Shown here in pieces: positions 25,704 to 34,775 of a stretch of DNA of 53,645 bases. The stretch's first letter is position 1, and each line of letters opens with the position of its first letter. Below the pieces are notes generated by a model. It was not told where the DNA came from. It did not search any database and saw only the letters and a list, made by a program, of their open reading frames with translations. The position numbers and the translations under genes were made by a program. The stretch comes from Saprospiraceae bacterium (lineage in GTDB: Bacteria; Bacteroidota; Bacteroidia; Chitinophagales; Saprospiraceae), in the NCBI GenBank assembly GCA_022844265.1, contig JALHMA010000002.1, forward strand, positions 16,686 through 70,330, written 5' to 3'.

Positions 25704-26135
25704 CTACACCATGTTTTCTGGGACAAACTTGTCCAGATTTTCCGGATACTCTTTACGAAATGCGTATTTCAGCAGGTCATAAGTCGTAACGATTCCTTTT
25801 AATACATGGTCGTCATCCACTATTGGAATAGCATGGAACAAGTGTGTCATCAATACTTCCGCTGCTGCACCCAGGTGGCTGTCCGGTTCCAGTGTAGCCA
25901 GTTTCTTCGTCATCACATCGGATATTTTGATGTCGGCTAACTCGTCTGCCGATTTCCCTAATTTAAAAATATCCCAGGACGTCACCATTCCCACTAATTT
26001 ATTGCCCGCATCCACGATTGGAATGTGGTGGATACGTTTTTTTAGCAGAATCTCCCTCGCATCCCCCAGGGTATTTTCAGGGGTAAGGGTAACGACTTCA
26101 GTCGTCATAAGCAATTGTAATTGTTCGTTCATCAT
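25704..26135 (-). CDS. CBS-domain-pair protein
   Basis: A 143-aa protein that is almost entirely two CBS domains (about 8-60 and 72-130; PENTLGDAREILLKKRIHHIPIVD and the second PDSHLGAAAEVLMTHLFHAIPIVDDD are the paired cores, cut short: RIHHIPIVDAG, LFHAIPIVDDD). Such pairs bind adenosine nucleotides and regulate partners. No enzyme domain is attached and no obvious partner is adjacent. Its promoter box is at 26185-26192. The space 26193-26320 behind it shows only downstream sequence of the DUF1684 gene. Confidence 0.93.
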   Translation of the reverse strand: MMNEQLQLLMTTEVVTLTPENTLGDAREILLKKRIHHIPIVDAGNKLVGMVTSWDIFKLGKSADELADIKISDVMTKKLATLEPDSHLGAAAEVLMTHLFHAIPIVDDDHVLKGIVTTYDLLKYAFRKEYPENLDKFVPENMV

Positions 26136-26184
26136 AGGCTGACTGTATTTATCTTTTTGTTTTTAAAACAATTTTTGTCCGAGC

Positions 26185-26192
26185 CGAAAGTA
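26185..26192 (-). promoter_or_regulatory. -7 box (TACTTTCG) of the CBS-pair gene
   Basis: TACTTTCG on the minus strand, 49 nt before the ATG at 26135. Confidence 0.5.
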
Positions 26193-26320
26193 AGACTCTT
26201 CGCGGCTGTGCACCAAAAGGAAGCGGAATTTTCCTCGAAAATTAACACTTGCAGGTTCTGGGGGGCTCTTTTTAGTACAATTAGGCAGTAATTTGCTTGT
26301 TTTCAGAAAGGAAAAATCTC

Positions 26321-26953
26321 TCAATGTTTGCCCGGAGCCTCTTCTTTTTTGAACACCCGCTCACCTGCTTTCACCTCCACATCCAGGTGGTTTTCGCGGG
26401 GCGGAATAGGACAACTGTATCCGTCGCTATAAGCGCAATAAGGATTGTAGTTTTTATTAAAATCCAGTATCAATACGCCTTTTTTGATATCATTTATCCT
26501 GAAATCAAGATAACGGCCTCCTCCATAAGTCTCCACGCCATTCGTATGGTCTTTGAAAGGCAGAAACAGGTAGTCATGGTAGGAAGAGTCATTTGCCATC
26601 AAAGTCAGATTTTGATAGAGTGTTAATTTATTGGAACGGCCTTCAATTTCAAAATGAAGTGTCGCATAGACCCGATAGAGCCTGCTGTCGCCGCTATAAG
26701 TACGCATGTCGAAAGATGGCGCTTTCGGCACGAGCGTCACCCTGGCTTGAATTCGCCAGGCCGGGTCGGGCGGATAAAAGTCGAGCAATCCGGTATCCCG
26801 GGCTGTAAGTGGCGACCGGGGTTCACTGATAAATTCATTTTTGTAGTGCTGGCGGTGTGCGTTTATTTCAGCCATGTAGGCAACATCGTCTTTGTTTTGA
26901 GCAAAAGAGATGTTACAGATGGTGCAAAATAAGATGATGGATAACAGTCGCAT
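26321..26953 (-). CDS. DUF1684-domain exported protein
   Basis: A 210-aa protein with a signal peptide (ending near FAQ). The conserved DUF1684 end block DFNKNYNPYCAYSDGYSCPIPP is seen in pieces (YNPYCAY, CPIPP), and the middle has ARVTLVPKAPSFDM-type strands. The function of DUF1684 is not established; it is usually exported in Bacteroidota. It starts 14 nt after the end of the DUF5686 gene on the same strand, so the two are probably one operon. Confidence 0.92.
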   Translation of the reverse strand: MRLLSIILFCTICNISFAQNKDDVAYMAEINAHRQHYKNEFISEPRSPLTARDTGLLDFYPPDPAWRIQARVTLVPKAPSFDMRTYSGDSRLYRVYATLHFEIEGRSNKLTLYQNLTLMANDSSYHDYLFLPFKDHTNGVETYGGGRYLDFRINDIKKGVLILDFNKNYNPYCAYSDGYSCPIPPRENHLDVEVKAGERVFKKEEAPGKH

Positions 26954-26967
26954 AAAATTAAGTTATA

Positions 26968-29523
26968 TTAAAACTCCATCTGGAATTTTGCCCGAAGCGC
27001 CACAGGTGTCGTATTCGGCAGGTTCAGGTAGTTCAGCCTGCGAACAACATCGATACGCAATACCCTGAAAATGTTGGAGATACCAACGCTGGCTTCTATG
27101 TAAGGTCTTGCTTCAAGCGTATTGGTAATGGTTTCTCCTGCATCGTTTACAGGAAACTGAATCAGGCCGTTGTCCGCATTGGGGCGATTGCGTTCGTCCA
27201 CGCCGCCCCAAAGGGCTTTGAATGTTACCACTTCCCGGAGTTTTAATCTCCGGAGCAGCGGGACGCGATTGAAAAAGAAACCTGCAAAATTGTGGCTGAT
27301 GTTCACAGAGGCAAACTTGTCGCTGACAAATTCAAAATTATTCATCAGGTTGTAGTCACTGCTGCTGTAAGAAAAAGTCTGATTGGCGGGGTGCAACACC
27401 AGCAGCGTATACGGCATCTGACCAAAAACGCGCCCGGCCTCAATAGTTGCATCGGCCCAGCCCAATGGGCTAAGATAGATACCCTTGCTTACTTTGGCCC
27501 GCAGAACATGGTAACTGTATTCGCCTCCCATGACTCCTTTCAGGCCGGCGGTGTACCAAAGTTGAAAAGTAGGGTATTTGTTAAATGCATATAACCGGGC
27601 ATCGGGCGCCTGGTAAAACTTTTCGTTGGGCGCATAGCGCAGCATCAAGCCCAATTCGTTGGTTATGATGGTATTGCGCTGCGCCACACCATCCGGCGTC
27701 AGATAGTCGAAACGCAAAGTGCCGGCAGGTTCCTGGGTCGCTATTTTATAGGAAGCGGCATACGAAAAACCGTTTTTCCACTCTTCCAGACATTCAATGC
27801 CCAAAGTCTGGGCATACAACATCTTGTCATTGGCGCCTCTGCGGAATGACAGCAACAAGCCGTTTTGCAAATCCTGCCCGGGTATTTGCATATCATTGAG
27901 GTACCAGACACGGAGTTGGTGCAGGGGGTATTTCATCACCTGGTCCGGCCCGAAAGAGTAGCGCAACCCCGCAAAGCCTTTCAAGCGGGTGTCCGTAAAT
28001 CCATAAGCGCCATAACCTTCCAGCAGCAGGCGTTTGTTAAATTTCAGGTTGGTGCGCCCGCCCAGACGCAGCCGATATCCTTCAATGGGATTAAAACTGG
28101 AAAAAGTATTGATCGGCCCGATATCGAATTTCCCCTGCGTGTGGTAACCGTCGACTACAACCCGCATAATATTCATAAACCTTCGAAAGTTCATGTTCCG
28201 GTTGAGGCTGTCCACCATTTTATACACGCCGGCCTCATGCCTGTCAAGACTGTCGTGGCGGTGTGCAATCCAGAACGTTTCATTGCGCTCGATGGCGTCG
28301 GAGTCGCGCTGTACTTGGCCGCCTACATTTAACAGTGTTTCCGACACAGGCTGATTAATGCGATACCGGGCATAGGAACTTGTTTTTTGCGCCAGAATTG
28401 TTTTGGAATTTTCCGTCTTCATCACGCCAAATTCCATAGTCACTACATCAGCAGTGGGCAACAAGGCCCTGCCCCCGGGAATATCTATCCAGGCAAATTC
28501 CTGTTCTATCTGCAAACCATTGACCCAGTTCAGGTTAATCTGAGCAGGGATTTCAACCTGAATCTTCTTTAAGGCATAAGAAGAATCGAACGCTATCCAC
28601 ATATCGCCGTTGAAGGCGAGATCTGTTTTCTGTCGGGGCGTAAAGTAAAGGTGTACACAACGCGTATCTCCCAGCATCGCAGTGTCGCGCAGGTAGAATT
28701 GATAAATTCCCGGAGAAAAGTCGGCCAGAGGACTGACAAATTCCACCGTTACCAGGTTGACGGTATTATTATAAAAATCAATTTTGCGGTACAGATTTTC
28801 CACCATATTGGAAATACCGTCGTCGTCCAGATACCCGGGAAGCCGGGTGCTTTTTTCCCCGCGGACATATTCGCGTTCCGTACGGGGAGATTTGCGGTAA
28901 TACACATCGGAAATGGTCTCCTTGAGGTAAAATGGCAGGTTTACCTTGCCGGTCACCTGGTTGGTATCGACGTTTTCAAAGATGAATTGCGTTTTGCGGA
29001 AAAAGAAATTGCGCCGGAGTTTATTGTCGATATTATTGATCGCGAATTCGATTTTGTCATACCGTTCGAGGCTGTAATAATCTAAATTTTCTTTGCGATT
29101 CTGCTCTTTATGGGCAATAACTTCCCGCATGAAGTCCACCGCCGGATTGTTCTTGTTTCGGTATTTTTTGGATCGGCTTACCACCTCCACCTCATTCAGG
29201 GAGGTGCTGCTTTCAACGAGGCGTATCTGAAGTTCATTGGTTTCGCCCGATTTAATCAGTACAGTCAAGGGGTCATAACCGATACAGGTGACGACAATAA
29301 AATTCCCTTTTTCTTTACTTTTCAGGCTGAATTTCCCAAAAGCGTCTGTCCGTGTACCGATATTGAGACTGTCATAACGAATCGTTGCGGCAGCAATAGC
29401 CTCGCCGGACTTACTGTCTGTCACTTTACCGTGTACAATGGTCAGATTCTGGGCTGATAAACCAAGACCTGTCAACCAACACGTTATCAGCACTAAAAAA
29501 CTTGTTTTGGGAAAACTACGCAT
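26968..29523 (-). CDS. DUF5686 outer-membrane protein with carboxypeptidase-regulatory-like domain
   Basis: An 851-aa protein: signal peptide (to about LSAQ), a carboxypeptidase-regulatory-like domain (about 28-105: VHGKVTDSKSGEAIAAATI, RTDAFGKFSLKS, CIGYDPLTVL), then the long DUF5686 region (about 125-851) ending as a predicted outer-membrane beta-barrel with terminal aromatic Phe. The architecture resembles TonB-dependent receptors without plug or TonB box. Its role is unknown. Promoter box at 29554-29561; DUF1684 gene follows 14 nt downstream. Confidence 0.92.
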   Translation of the reverse strand: MRSFPKTSFLVLITCWLTGLGLSAQNLTIVHGKVTDSKSGEAIAAATIRYDSLNIGTRTDAFGKFSLKSKEKGNFIVVTCIGYDPLTVLIKSGETNELQIRLVESSTSLNEVEVVSRSKKYRNKNNPAVDFMREVIAHKEQNRKENLDYYSLERYDKIEFAINNIDNKLRRNFFFRKTQFIFENVDTNQVTGKVNLPFYLKETISDVYYRKSPRTEREYVRGEKSTRLPGYLDDDGISNMVENLYRKIDFYNNTVNLVTVEFVSPLADFSPGIYQFYLRDTAMLGDTRCVHLYFTPRQKTDLAFNGDMWIAFDSSYALKKIQVEIPAQINLNWVNGLQIEQEFAWIDIPGGRALLPTADVVTMEFGVMKTENSKTILAQKTSSYARYRINQPVSETLLNVGGQVQRDSDAIERNETFWIAHRHDSLDRHEAGVYKMVDSLNRNMNFRRFMNIMRVVVDGYHTQGKFDIGPINTFSSFNPIEGYRLRLGGRTNLKFNKRLLLEGYGAYGFTDTRLKGFAGLRYSFGPDQVMKYPLHQLRVWYLNDMQIPGQDLQNGLLLSFRRGANDKMLYAQTLGIECLEEWKNGFSYAASYKIATQEPAGTLRFDYLTPDGVAQRNTIITNELGLMLRYAPNEKFYQAPDARLYAFNKYPTFQLWYTAGLKGVMGGEYSYHVLRAKVSKGIYLSPLGWADATIEAGRVFGQMPYTLLVLHPANQTFSYSSSDYNLMNNFEFVSDKFASVNISHNFAGFFFNRVPLLRRLKLREVVTFKALWGGVDERNRPNADNGLIQFPVNDAGETITNTLEARPYIEASVGISNIFRVLRIDVVRRLNYLNLPNTTPVALRAKFQMEF

Positions 29524-29553
29524 CTAAAAAGTTATTACCGTACAAAAAAAAGA

Positions 29554-29561
29554 CAAAGATA
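29554..29561 (-). promoter_or_regulatory. -7 box (TATCTTTG) of the DUF5686-DUF1684 operon
   Basis: Exact TAnnTTTG match on the minus strand, 30 nt before the ATG at 29523. Confidence 0.58.
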
Positions 29562-29623
29562 GTACGAGACGATGCCTGTTCCCTTTTGTTCGTTTTCGTT
29601 ATCACGATAAATTTTAGTTAATT

Positions 29624-32029
29624 TTAGCGGTATAACAATACATCGCCTTTTAAGACAACAACCTTTCCCGGATTGAGTTCCACACGGGCCATGAATACAT
29701 AAACGCCGGGCAGCGATTCCTTCCCCCTGAAAGTACCATCCCAGCCATCCTCCGGCGCGTTGGTCATGAAATCCCGGCGTTGAAACAACTGCTCTCCCCA
29801 GCGATCGTAAATGGAAAGTTCCAGTATTGGCAGCGGTTCCCTGCTGAAAAATGTAAAATGCGCATTGCCAGTAACAGATGCCGGCGAGAATACATTCGGG
29901 GCAAAAACATTCGGTTCTACCTGCAGGAAAAAACTATCCATTGCCGGACAACCCTCCGAATCGTACACCGTCACACTCACCCACATGTTTTCCTGCGGAT
30001 AAAAAGAGTTGACGAGGCAATCGGGGCACTCATTATTGTCGGCAGGCTCCCACGATGCACCAATGACCGGAAGACTGGATTGGGCTTCCAATTCCACCCG
30101 CACCCCGGGCTTCAGGGGATCAGGAAGCAACAAAGGAACCAGTTCTACCGAAAAACTGTCTGGCTGGCCGATAGTCAGCGAAAGCGGCCTGTTGTAACAA
30201 CCTGTTGAATCCCGCACCAATAAACCGTAATTACCGGCTGTTACCGTGGAAAACTGATGATTAGAACTAAAATTCACACCATTGTCGATAGAATACTGGT
30301 AGGGCGGAAATCCGCCGTAAGGACTTCCAAAGTCAATCTGTCCGTTTGAAAAACCAAAGCAGGACGGCTCTTCCGATGTAAATGGAAATACCGGAGAATT
30401 AAACACCGCTACCAGCGAATCGGATGCGTAATCAGCCTTGCGGCAAACGCCCAGATAACCGATTGCCGTATAACGGCCTGGTACATAAGCAATTAGAAAG
30501 GTATCGGCCCCAAACTGGATAATCGAATCTTCAAACACCCATTGTACGCCGTCAAATAATCCCTCGGCTACGAGAGTATCGGGACAAACGCCGTCGCCGA
30601 TCAGGGAAAGGTCAATTTTTGGGACAACACTTTTGCTGAAACCGGAATAAAACGCGGCAAAACTGGCAGGTTCGTTGCGGCCGAATAAAGCCACCTGGAC
30701 GGCGCCCTCCGCCACTACGCTAAGGGTTGATATGGTGCTCGACTGCGTAAACAAGTTCAACTTACGATAAGTGACAAAGTCGGGGTTTCCAGGCACCTGC
30801 GCCGGCGGCGGCAGTGGGAATACCACTCCGTCGATCCGAACGGTTACGTTGGAGTCGCGCATAGCCGTTATCATCAAACCGCCCTCAAAACGCATCGTCC
30901 CAATGAGGTTGGGTTGAAAAATATTATCCACTGTATTGGGAACGCTGCAACTGATGGGTGGCACAAAAACCAATCCGGCAGTTCGGGCTGCATCCATCCC
31001 CAGGGAAGTGCCGCCGATCATCTGGTACATAAATACCGGCTCGGAAGTGCTGATATACATATTGCCATTGATGGAAAAATCACTCGTCGGCACTTCAAAA
31101 TAATCGCCTGGCCCAAGCGTGGCGCTGGGATTGGTATTGCCATTGATATACACCCGGGTACCCGCGACATGCGCGACGACAATAGGGTGCTCTAATACTT
31201 GTGAACCATTGCCCCTGCATAAAATATACTCTTCACCTACCAGTTCGAACGGAACTATCTGATCGATCCCGATATCGTGCGCCATAGCCATCAGCGGCGC
31301 GCCAACCCAGGATCCGCAGTTGACCGCTACGGGTTTGCTGGATTCCAGCAATGCGCCCATCAGCCCGTTGGGAGGCTGTGTAATGTTGTTGATAGTAACA
31401 TAATTGGCAAAAACGACGGATTGCCCGCGTTGCAACATAACCGTTTGGGGGCCGGTAGAAGGCACGTCAACACCGTCAATCCTGAAATCAGTTTGTGTAT
31501 CAAAATCTGACAACGTAACGACTGTAGAATCTTCCGTGGCCAGCACGCCGACAAAATTGGAGCGCCGGTCCTGGTCGTCTGCTTCCTGTATCAAATGCCC
31601 GATGCGGAACACCTTTCCCAATGCCGCGCGGCCTTTGCAGGTCAGGTCGCCTGCATGATTCAGCGAATTGGAATGAACCCGGAAATAGGCATAAAATTTT
31701 TTTGGTCCTGAAATAACCAATCCTTTGGCAGACAATGGTTTATGCAACTGGCTTTCCAAAGCGAGTACTGGAGTGTTGGCCGAAGTGCCCAAACTGTAAC
31801 GAAAGGGCTGACTGTTGCTGATGATCACCGAGACGATCAGGTTGTCAGCGCCGTCGCGGACTTCAACTGGGAAAGGATCTGTTTCAGGCGTGGATAAATA
31901 GAGAAATTGTGGGCCAACCTCATTGCGCGCATGCATGGGAGGAAGCCAGTGAATCGTATCTAGTTGCCCAAACAGCGCAGTTGTTTGAAGCAAGAAGATT
32001 ATTTGAAGCAAGAGTCGCGTTACATTCAT
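29624..32029 (-). CDS. IgGFc-binding-like secreted protein with gliding-motility C-terminal (T9SS type B) domain
   Basis: An 801-aa secreted protein. Signal peptide (to about FGQ). An N-terminal IgGFc-binding-protein-like region (about 40-470) with FYAYFRVHSNSLNHAGDLT-type sequence (FYAYFRVHS), GVLATEDSTVVTL, GDYFEVPTSDFSI and VFMYQMIGG. Then Ig-like/SprB-like beta repeats (about 490-700; YSIDNGVNFSSN, YGLLVRDSTGCYN is the repeat hallmark). It ends in the gliding-motility C-terminal domain (about 710-801; NVFSPASVTGN, LSIYDRWGEQLF, DGWDGTFRGK, PGVYVF), a T9SS type B signal. It is likely surface-associated, possibly adhesive. No PorP/SprF partner is adjacent. Confidence 0.92.
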   Translation of the reverse strand: MNVTRLLLQIIFLLQTTALFGQLDTIHWLPPMHARNEVGPQFLYLSTPETDPFPVEVRDGADNLIVSVIISNSQPFRYSLGTSANTPVLALESQLHKPLSAKGLVISGPKKFYAYFRVHSNSLNHAGDLTCKGRAALGKVFRIGHLIQEADDQDRRSNFVGVLATEDSTVVTLSDFDTQTDFRIDGVDVPSTGPQTVMLQRGQSVVFANYVTINNITQPPNGLMGALLESSKPVAVNCGSWVGAPLMAMAHDIGIDQIVPFELVGEEYILCRGNGSQVLEHPIVVAHVAGTRVYINGNTNPSATLGPGDYFEVPTSDFSINGNMYISTSEPVFMYQMIGGTSLGMDAARTAGLVFVPPISCSVPNTVDNIFQPNLIGTMRFEGGLMITAMRDSNVTVRIDGVVFPLPPPAQVPGNPDFVTYRKLNLFTQSSTISTLSVVAEGAVQVALFGRNEPASFAAFYSGFSKSVVPKIDLSLIGDGVCPDTLVAEGLFDGVQWVFEDSIIQFGADTFLIAYVPGRYTAIGYLGVCRKADYASDSLVAVFNSPVFPFTSEEPSCFGFSNGQIDFGSPYGGFPPYQYSIDNGVNFSSNHQFSTVTAGNYGLLVRDSTGCYNRPLSLTIGQPDSFSVELVPLLLPDPLKPGVRVELEAQSSLPVIGASWEPADNNECPDCLVNSFYPQENMWVSVTVYDSEGCPAMDSFFLQVEPNVFAPNVFSPASVTGNAHFTFFSREPLPILELSIYDRWGEQLFQRRDFMTNAPEDGWDGTFRGKESLPGVYVFMARVELNPGKVVVLKGDVLLYR

Positions 32030-32128
32030 CAGCCAGGCTTTTTCCGGCTGAAATATAACGGGTTATGACCAATGCTTTGGGTTATTCTTTTCCTAAATGT
32101 GGAATTTGGCTTGAAATATCCTTTTTTA

Positions 32129-32513
32129 CGTGTGTAGTGTATGGTGTTTAGTGTTTGGGGCACTCCGCTCTTGGCTCAGGTATTAATTTAGATATAAATG
32201 ACTTTCTGTACTCTACAGGATACTGTTTTGGGTGGACGCTCTAGCCGCGTAGCGGCATAAGGTCGGTAGAAGAAACCAATGATCAACGTACAAAGGTGCA
32301 TAGCACCGTAACTTTTAGCCCTTGTTACGGTGCTATGCACCTTGTGGGCACACATGGCATTTGTTTCTACCGACCTTATGCCGCTACGCGGCCTAATGCG
32401 GCCAACCAAAATCAGGCTCCTATACAACTAGGTTGGATAGTTATTTATGGCTAAATTAACACCCGAGCCAAAGGCGAAGCGCCCTAAACACCAAACACTA
32501 AACCCTAAACACG
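32129..32513. repeat. Nested giant palindrome (outer tgtttgg/cttcgc family, inner independent palindromes)
   Basis: This fills most of the 485-bp gap 32030-32514, which has no gene. Outer imperfect arms run from about 32129 inward and from 32513 outward (about 60 bp, roughly ten mismatches) and match the 16.4 kb and 41.5 kb family. Inside, a perfect 28-bp arm pair (32244-32271 / 32365-32392; gccgcgtagcggcataagg type) encloses a perfect 20-bp pair (32293-32312 / 32324-32343). The inner palindrome looks inserted into the loop of the outer one. The outer right arm ends 2 nt before the stop at 32515. Confidence 0.9.
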
Positions 32514-32514
32514 G

Positions 32515-34692
32515 CTATTGCTTGACCAGCGATCCATCCATTCCCAACAGCCCCATCATCCAGGAATATTCCAGTGCGCGTTCTTTCAACCGTTCAAAAC
32601 GCCCGGAAGAGCCGCCATGAGAGCCGGTCATGTTGGTTTTGAACAGCAGCACATTTTGATCCGTTTTCAGATCGCGCAAACGGGCAACATATTTAGCCGG
32701 TTCAAAGTACTGCACCTGCGAATCGCTGAAAGAAGTCAGTACCAGCATATTCGGGTAATTGCCCTTTTTCAGGTTGTCGTAAGGCGAGTATTGTTTCATG
32801 TATTCATACTGCTCTTTGACGGCCGGATTGCCCCATTCCGAGTATTCGCCGGTGGTAAGCGGAATACTTGGGTCGCTCATAGTAGTCAGCACATCTACGA
32901 AGGGTACACCTGTGATAATGCCTTTATACAAGTCGGGGCGCATGTTGGTGACGGCGCCCATGAGTAGTCCGCCCGCTGATCTGCCTTCCGCAAAAAGGCG
33001 GTCGCTGCTGGTATATTTTTCTTTGACCAAAAAATCAGAACAGTCGATAAAATCGGTAAAAGTGTTCATTTTTTTGAGCATTTTACCGTCTTCGTACCAT
33101 TTGTAGCCCATTTCCATACCACCCCTGATATGGGCAATGGCCACCACAAAACCGCGGTCGACAAGACTGATTTTGTCCCGGTTGAAATACGGATCGTATG
33201 AAGAGCCGTAACTGCCGTAGCCTGTCAGGTGACAGGGCGCAGAACCATCGCGTTTCAGTCCTTTTTTGTACATAATGGAAACGGGCACTTTCACGCCGTC
33301 GCGGGCAGTGGCCCACACAAATTCCGTTTGGTAGTTGTTGGTATCAAAATTACCGAGTACCGGCGCTACCTTTTTTACCTCTTTCTGGCGCGTTTCCATG
33401 TTGTAATCCACCACCGTTGTGGGCGTCTTCATACTGGCATAGTTGTAGCGCAGGGTTTTCGTGTCAAACTCCGGATTGTTGTCGAGCGAGGCAGCATAGG
33501 TAGGTTCTCCGATCTCGATATAATGATCCGCTTTGTCGGCCCAGCGGATGATGTGAATCTGGTTGAGGCCGCCTTTGCGTTCTGCCGTGACGAGGTAATC
33601 TTTGAAGACAGTCAGGCCTTCCAGCAAAACGTCTTCGCGGTGCGGCAACACGTCTTTCCAGTTTTCGCGGCGCAGATCGCTGACGGGCGCTTCCATAAGA
33701 CGGAAGTTGCGCGCGTTCCAGTTTGTTTTGATCAGAAATTTATCGTCGCGATGGCTGATTTCGTAAAAAAAATCGGTTTCACGCGGACGCACGGATTTGA
33801 ACGACCCCGTGGGTTTGTTGGCATCCAGATACAACACCTCTACTGTTTGCGTATAGGCGCAATTGATCAGAAAATACTGCTCGGATTTGGTTTTGGACAA
33901 AAAAGCATACTGCGTTTCATCCTTTTCATGGTACATCAACACATCCGATTTGTGGTCAGAGCCCAGGTTGTGCCGCCAGATTTTGTCATTGCGCAGGGTG
34001 ACCGCATCTTTGGTGTCGTAAATGATCGTTTTGCTGTCATTGGCCCATTCAGCACCCCCCGCATAATCGAAAGAATCCGGCAATACTTGCTGGGTAATCA
34101 GGTCTTTAAAAAACAATTTGAATAGGTTCCGGCCGGTGTAATCCACCCCGAACGCCACCGTTTTGTTGTCGGGACTCACTGTTAGGCCGCCTAACTGACA
34201 ATAGGCATGACCTTTGGCGAGTTCGTTTACATCGATCATGATTTCCTCTGCCGCTTCCAGCGTTCCTTTTTTACGGCTGTAAATCGGGTATTCTTTTCCT
34301 TTTTCGAAGCGGCTGATATACCAGTAGCCGTTTTTGAAATACGGCACACTGCTGTCGTCTTCTTTGATACGGGCTTTCAATTCCTCAAATAATTTGGCCT
34401 GTAGCCCTGCGACAGGCGCCAGTACCGAATCGGCGTACCGGTTTTCGGCTTCGAGGTAGGTGGTTACGGCCGGATTTTCCCGCTCATTGAGCCAGTAATA
34501 TTCGTCTATGCGTTTGTCGCCGGAAGTGGACACGAGTTCTTTGGGTTTCTTTTCCGGGTGTGGGCCGCTGAATTGTTCGGGATGGAAAACGGATGGTTGC
34601 AAAATAGAAGTTGTAGTTTCGTTAGTATTCGACTGTTGACAGGCATTCAATAAAGTGAAGGCCAAAACGGTTAGGGCGATGAATTGTTTCAT
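32515..34692 (-). CDS. Prolyl oligopeptidase family (S9A), oligopeptidase B-like lipoprotein
   Basis: A 725-aa serine peptidase. From the ATG at 34692 it has lipobox LLNAC (Cys18). A seven-bladed propeller region (about 60-480) is followed by the alpha/beta hydrolase domain with catalytic Ser572 (GRSAGG), Asp657 (FSDSQV) and His692 (SHGGSSGRFE). The opening DEYYWLNERENPAV and RGGMEMGYKWYEDGK match oligopeptidase B (PtrB). Probably cleaves peptides after basic residues, in the periplasm or on the outer membrane. The upstream open frame to 34737 is excluded by the promoter box at 34710-34717. Confidence 0.94.
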   Translation of the reverse strand: MKQFIALTVLAFTLLNACQQSNTNETTTSILQPSVFHPEQFSGPHPEKKPKELVSTSGDKRIDEYYWLNERENPAVTTYLEAENRYADSVLAPVAGLQAKLFEELKARIKEDDSSVPYFKNGYWYISRFEKGKEYPIYSRKKGTLEAAEEIMIDVNELAKGHAYCQLGGLTVSPDNKTVAFGVDYTGRNLFKLFFKDLITQQVLPDSFDYAGGAEWANDSKTIIYDTKDAVTLRNDKIWRHNLGSDHKSDVLMYHEKDETQYAFLSKTKSEQYFLINCAYTQTVEVLYLDANKPTGSFKSVRPRETDFFYEISHRDDKFLIKTNWNARNFRLMEAPVSDLRRENWKDVLPHREDVLLEGLTVFKDYLVTAERKGGLNQIHIIRWADKADHYIEIGEPTYAASLDNNPEFDTKTLRYNYASMKTPTTVVDYNMETRQKEVKKVAPVLGNFDTNNYQTEFVWATARDGVKVPVSIMYKKGLKRDGSAPCHLTGYGSYGSSYDPYFNRDKISLVDRGFVVAIAHIRGGMEMGYKWYEDGKMLKKMNTFTDFIDCSDFLVKEKYTSSDRLFAEGRSAGGLLMGAVTNMRPDLYKGIITGVPFVDVLTTMSDPSIPLTTGEYSEWGNPAVKEQYEYMKQYSPYDNLKKGNYPNMLVLTSFSDSQVQYFEPAKYVARLRDLKTDQNVLLFKTNMTGSHGGSSGRFERLKERALEYSWMMGLLGMDGSLVKQ

Positions 34693-34709
34693 GTTTGTTA
34701 AGTTTGGAG

Positions 34710-34717
34710 CAAATGTA
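34710..34717 (-). promoter_or_regulatory. -7 box (TACATTTG) of the oligopeptidase gene
   Basis: Exact TAnnTTTG match on the minus strand, 17 nt before the ATG at 34692. Confidence 0.6.
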
Positions 34718-34775
34718 ATTTGAATGCATTGATACATGGTGCGGTTTGTACCTTGGCCTCATAAATTTTGATCAA

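Noticed and set aside
32188-32427. 79-codon minus-strand frame inside the nested palindrome
   Set aside because: Translation of palindromic repeat; no start signal or family.
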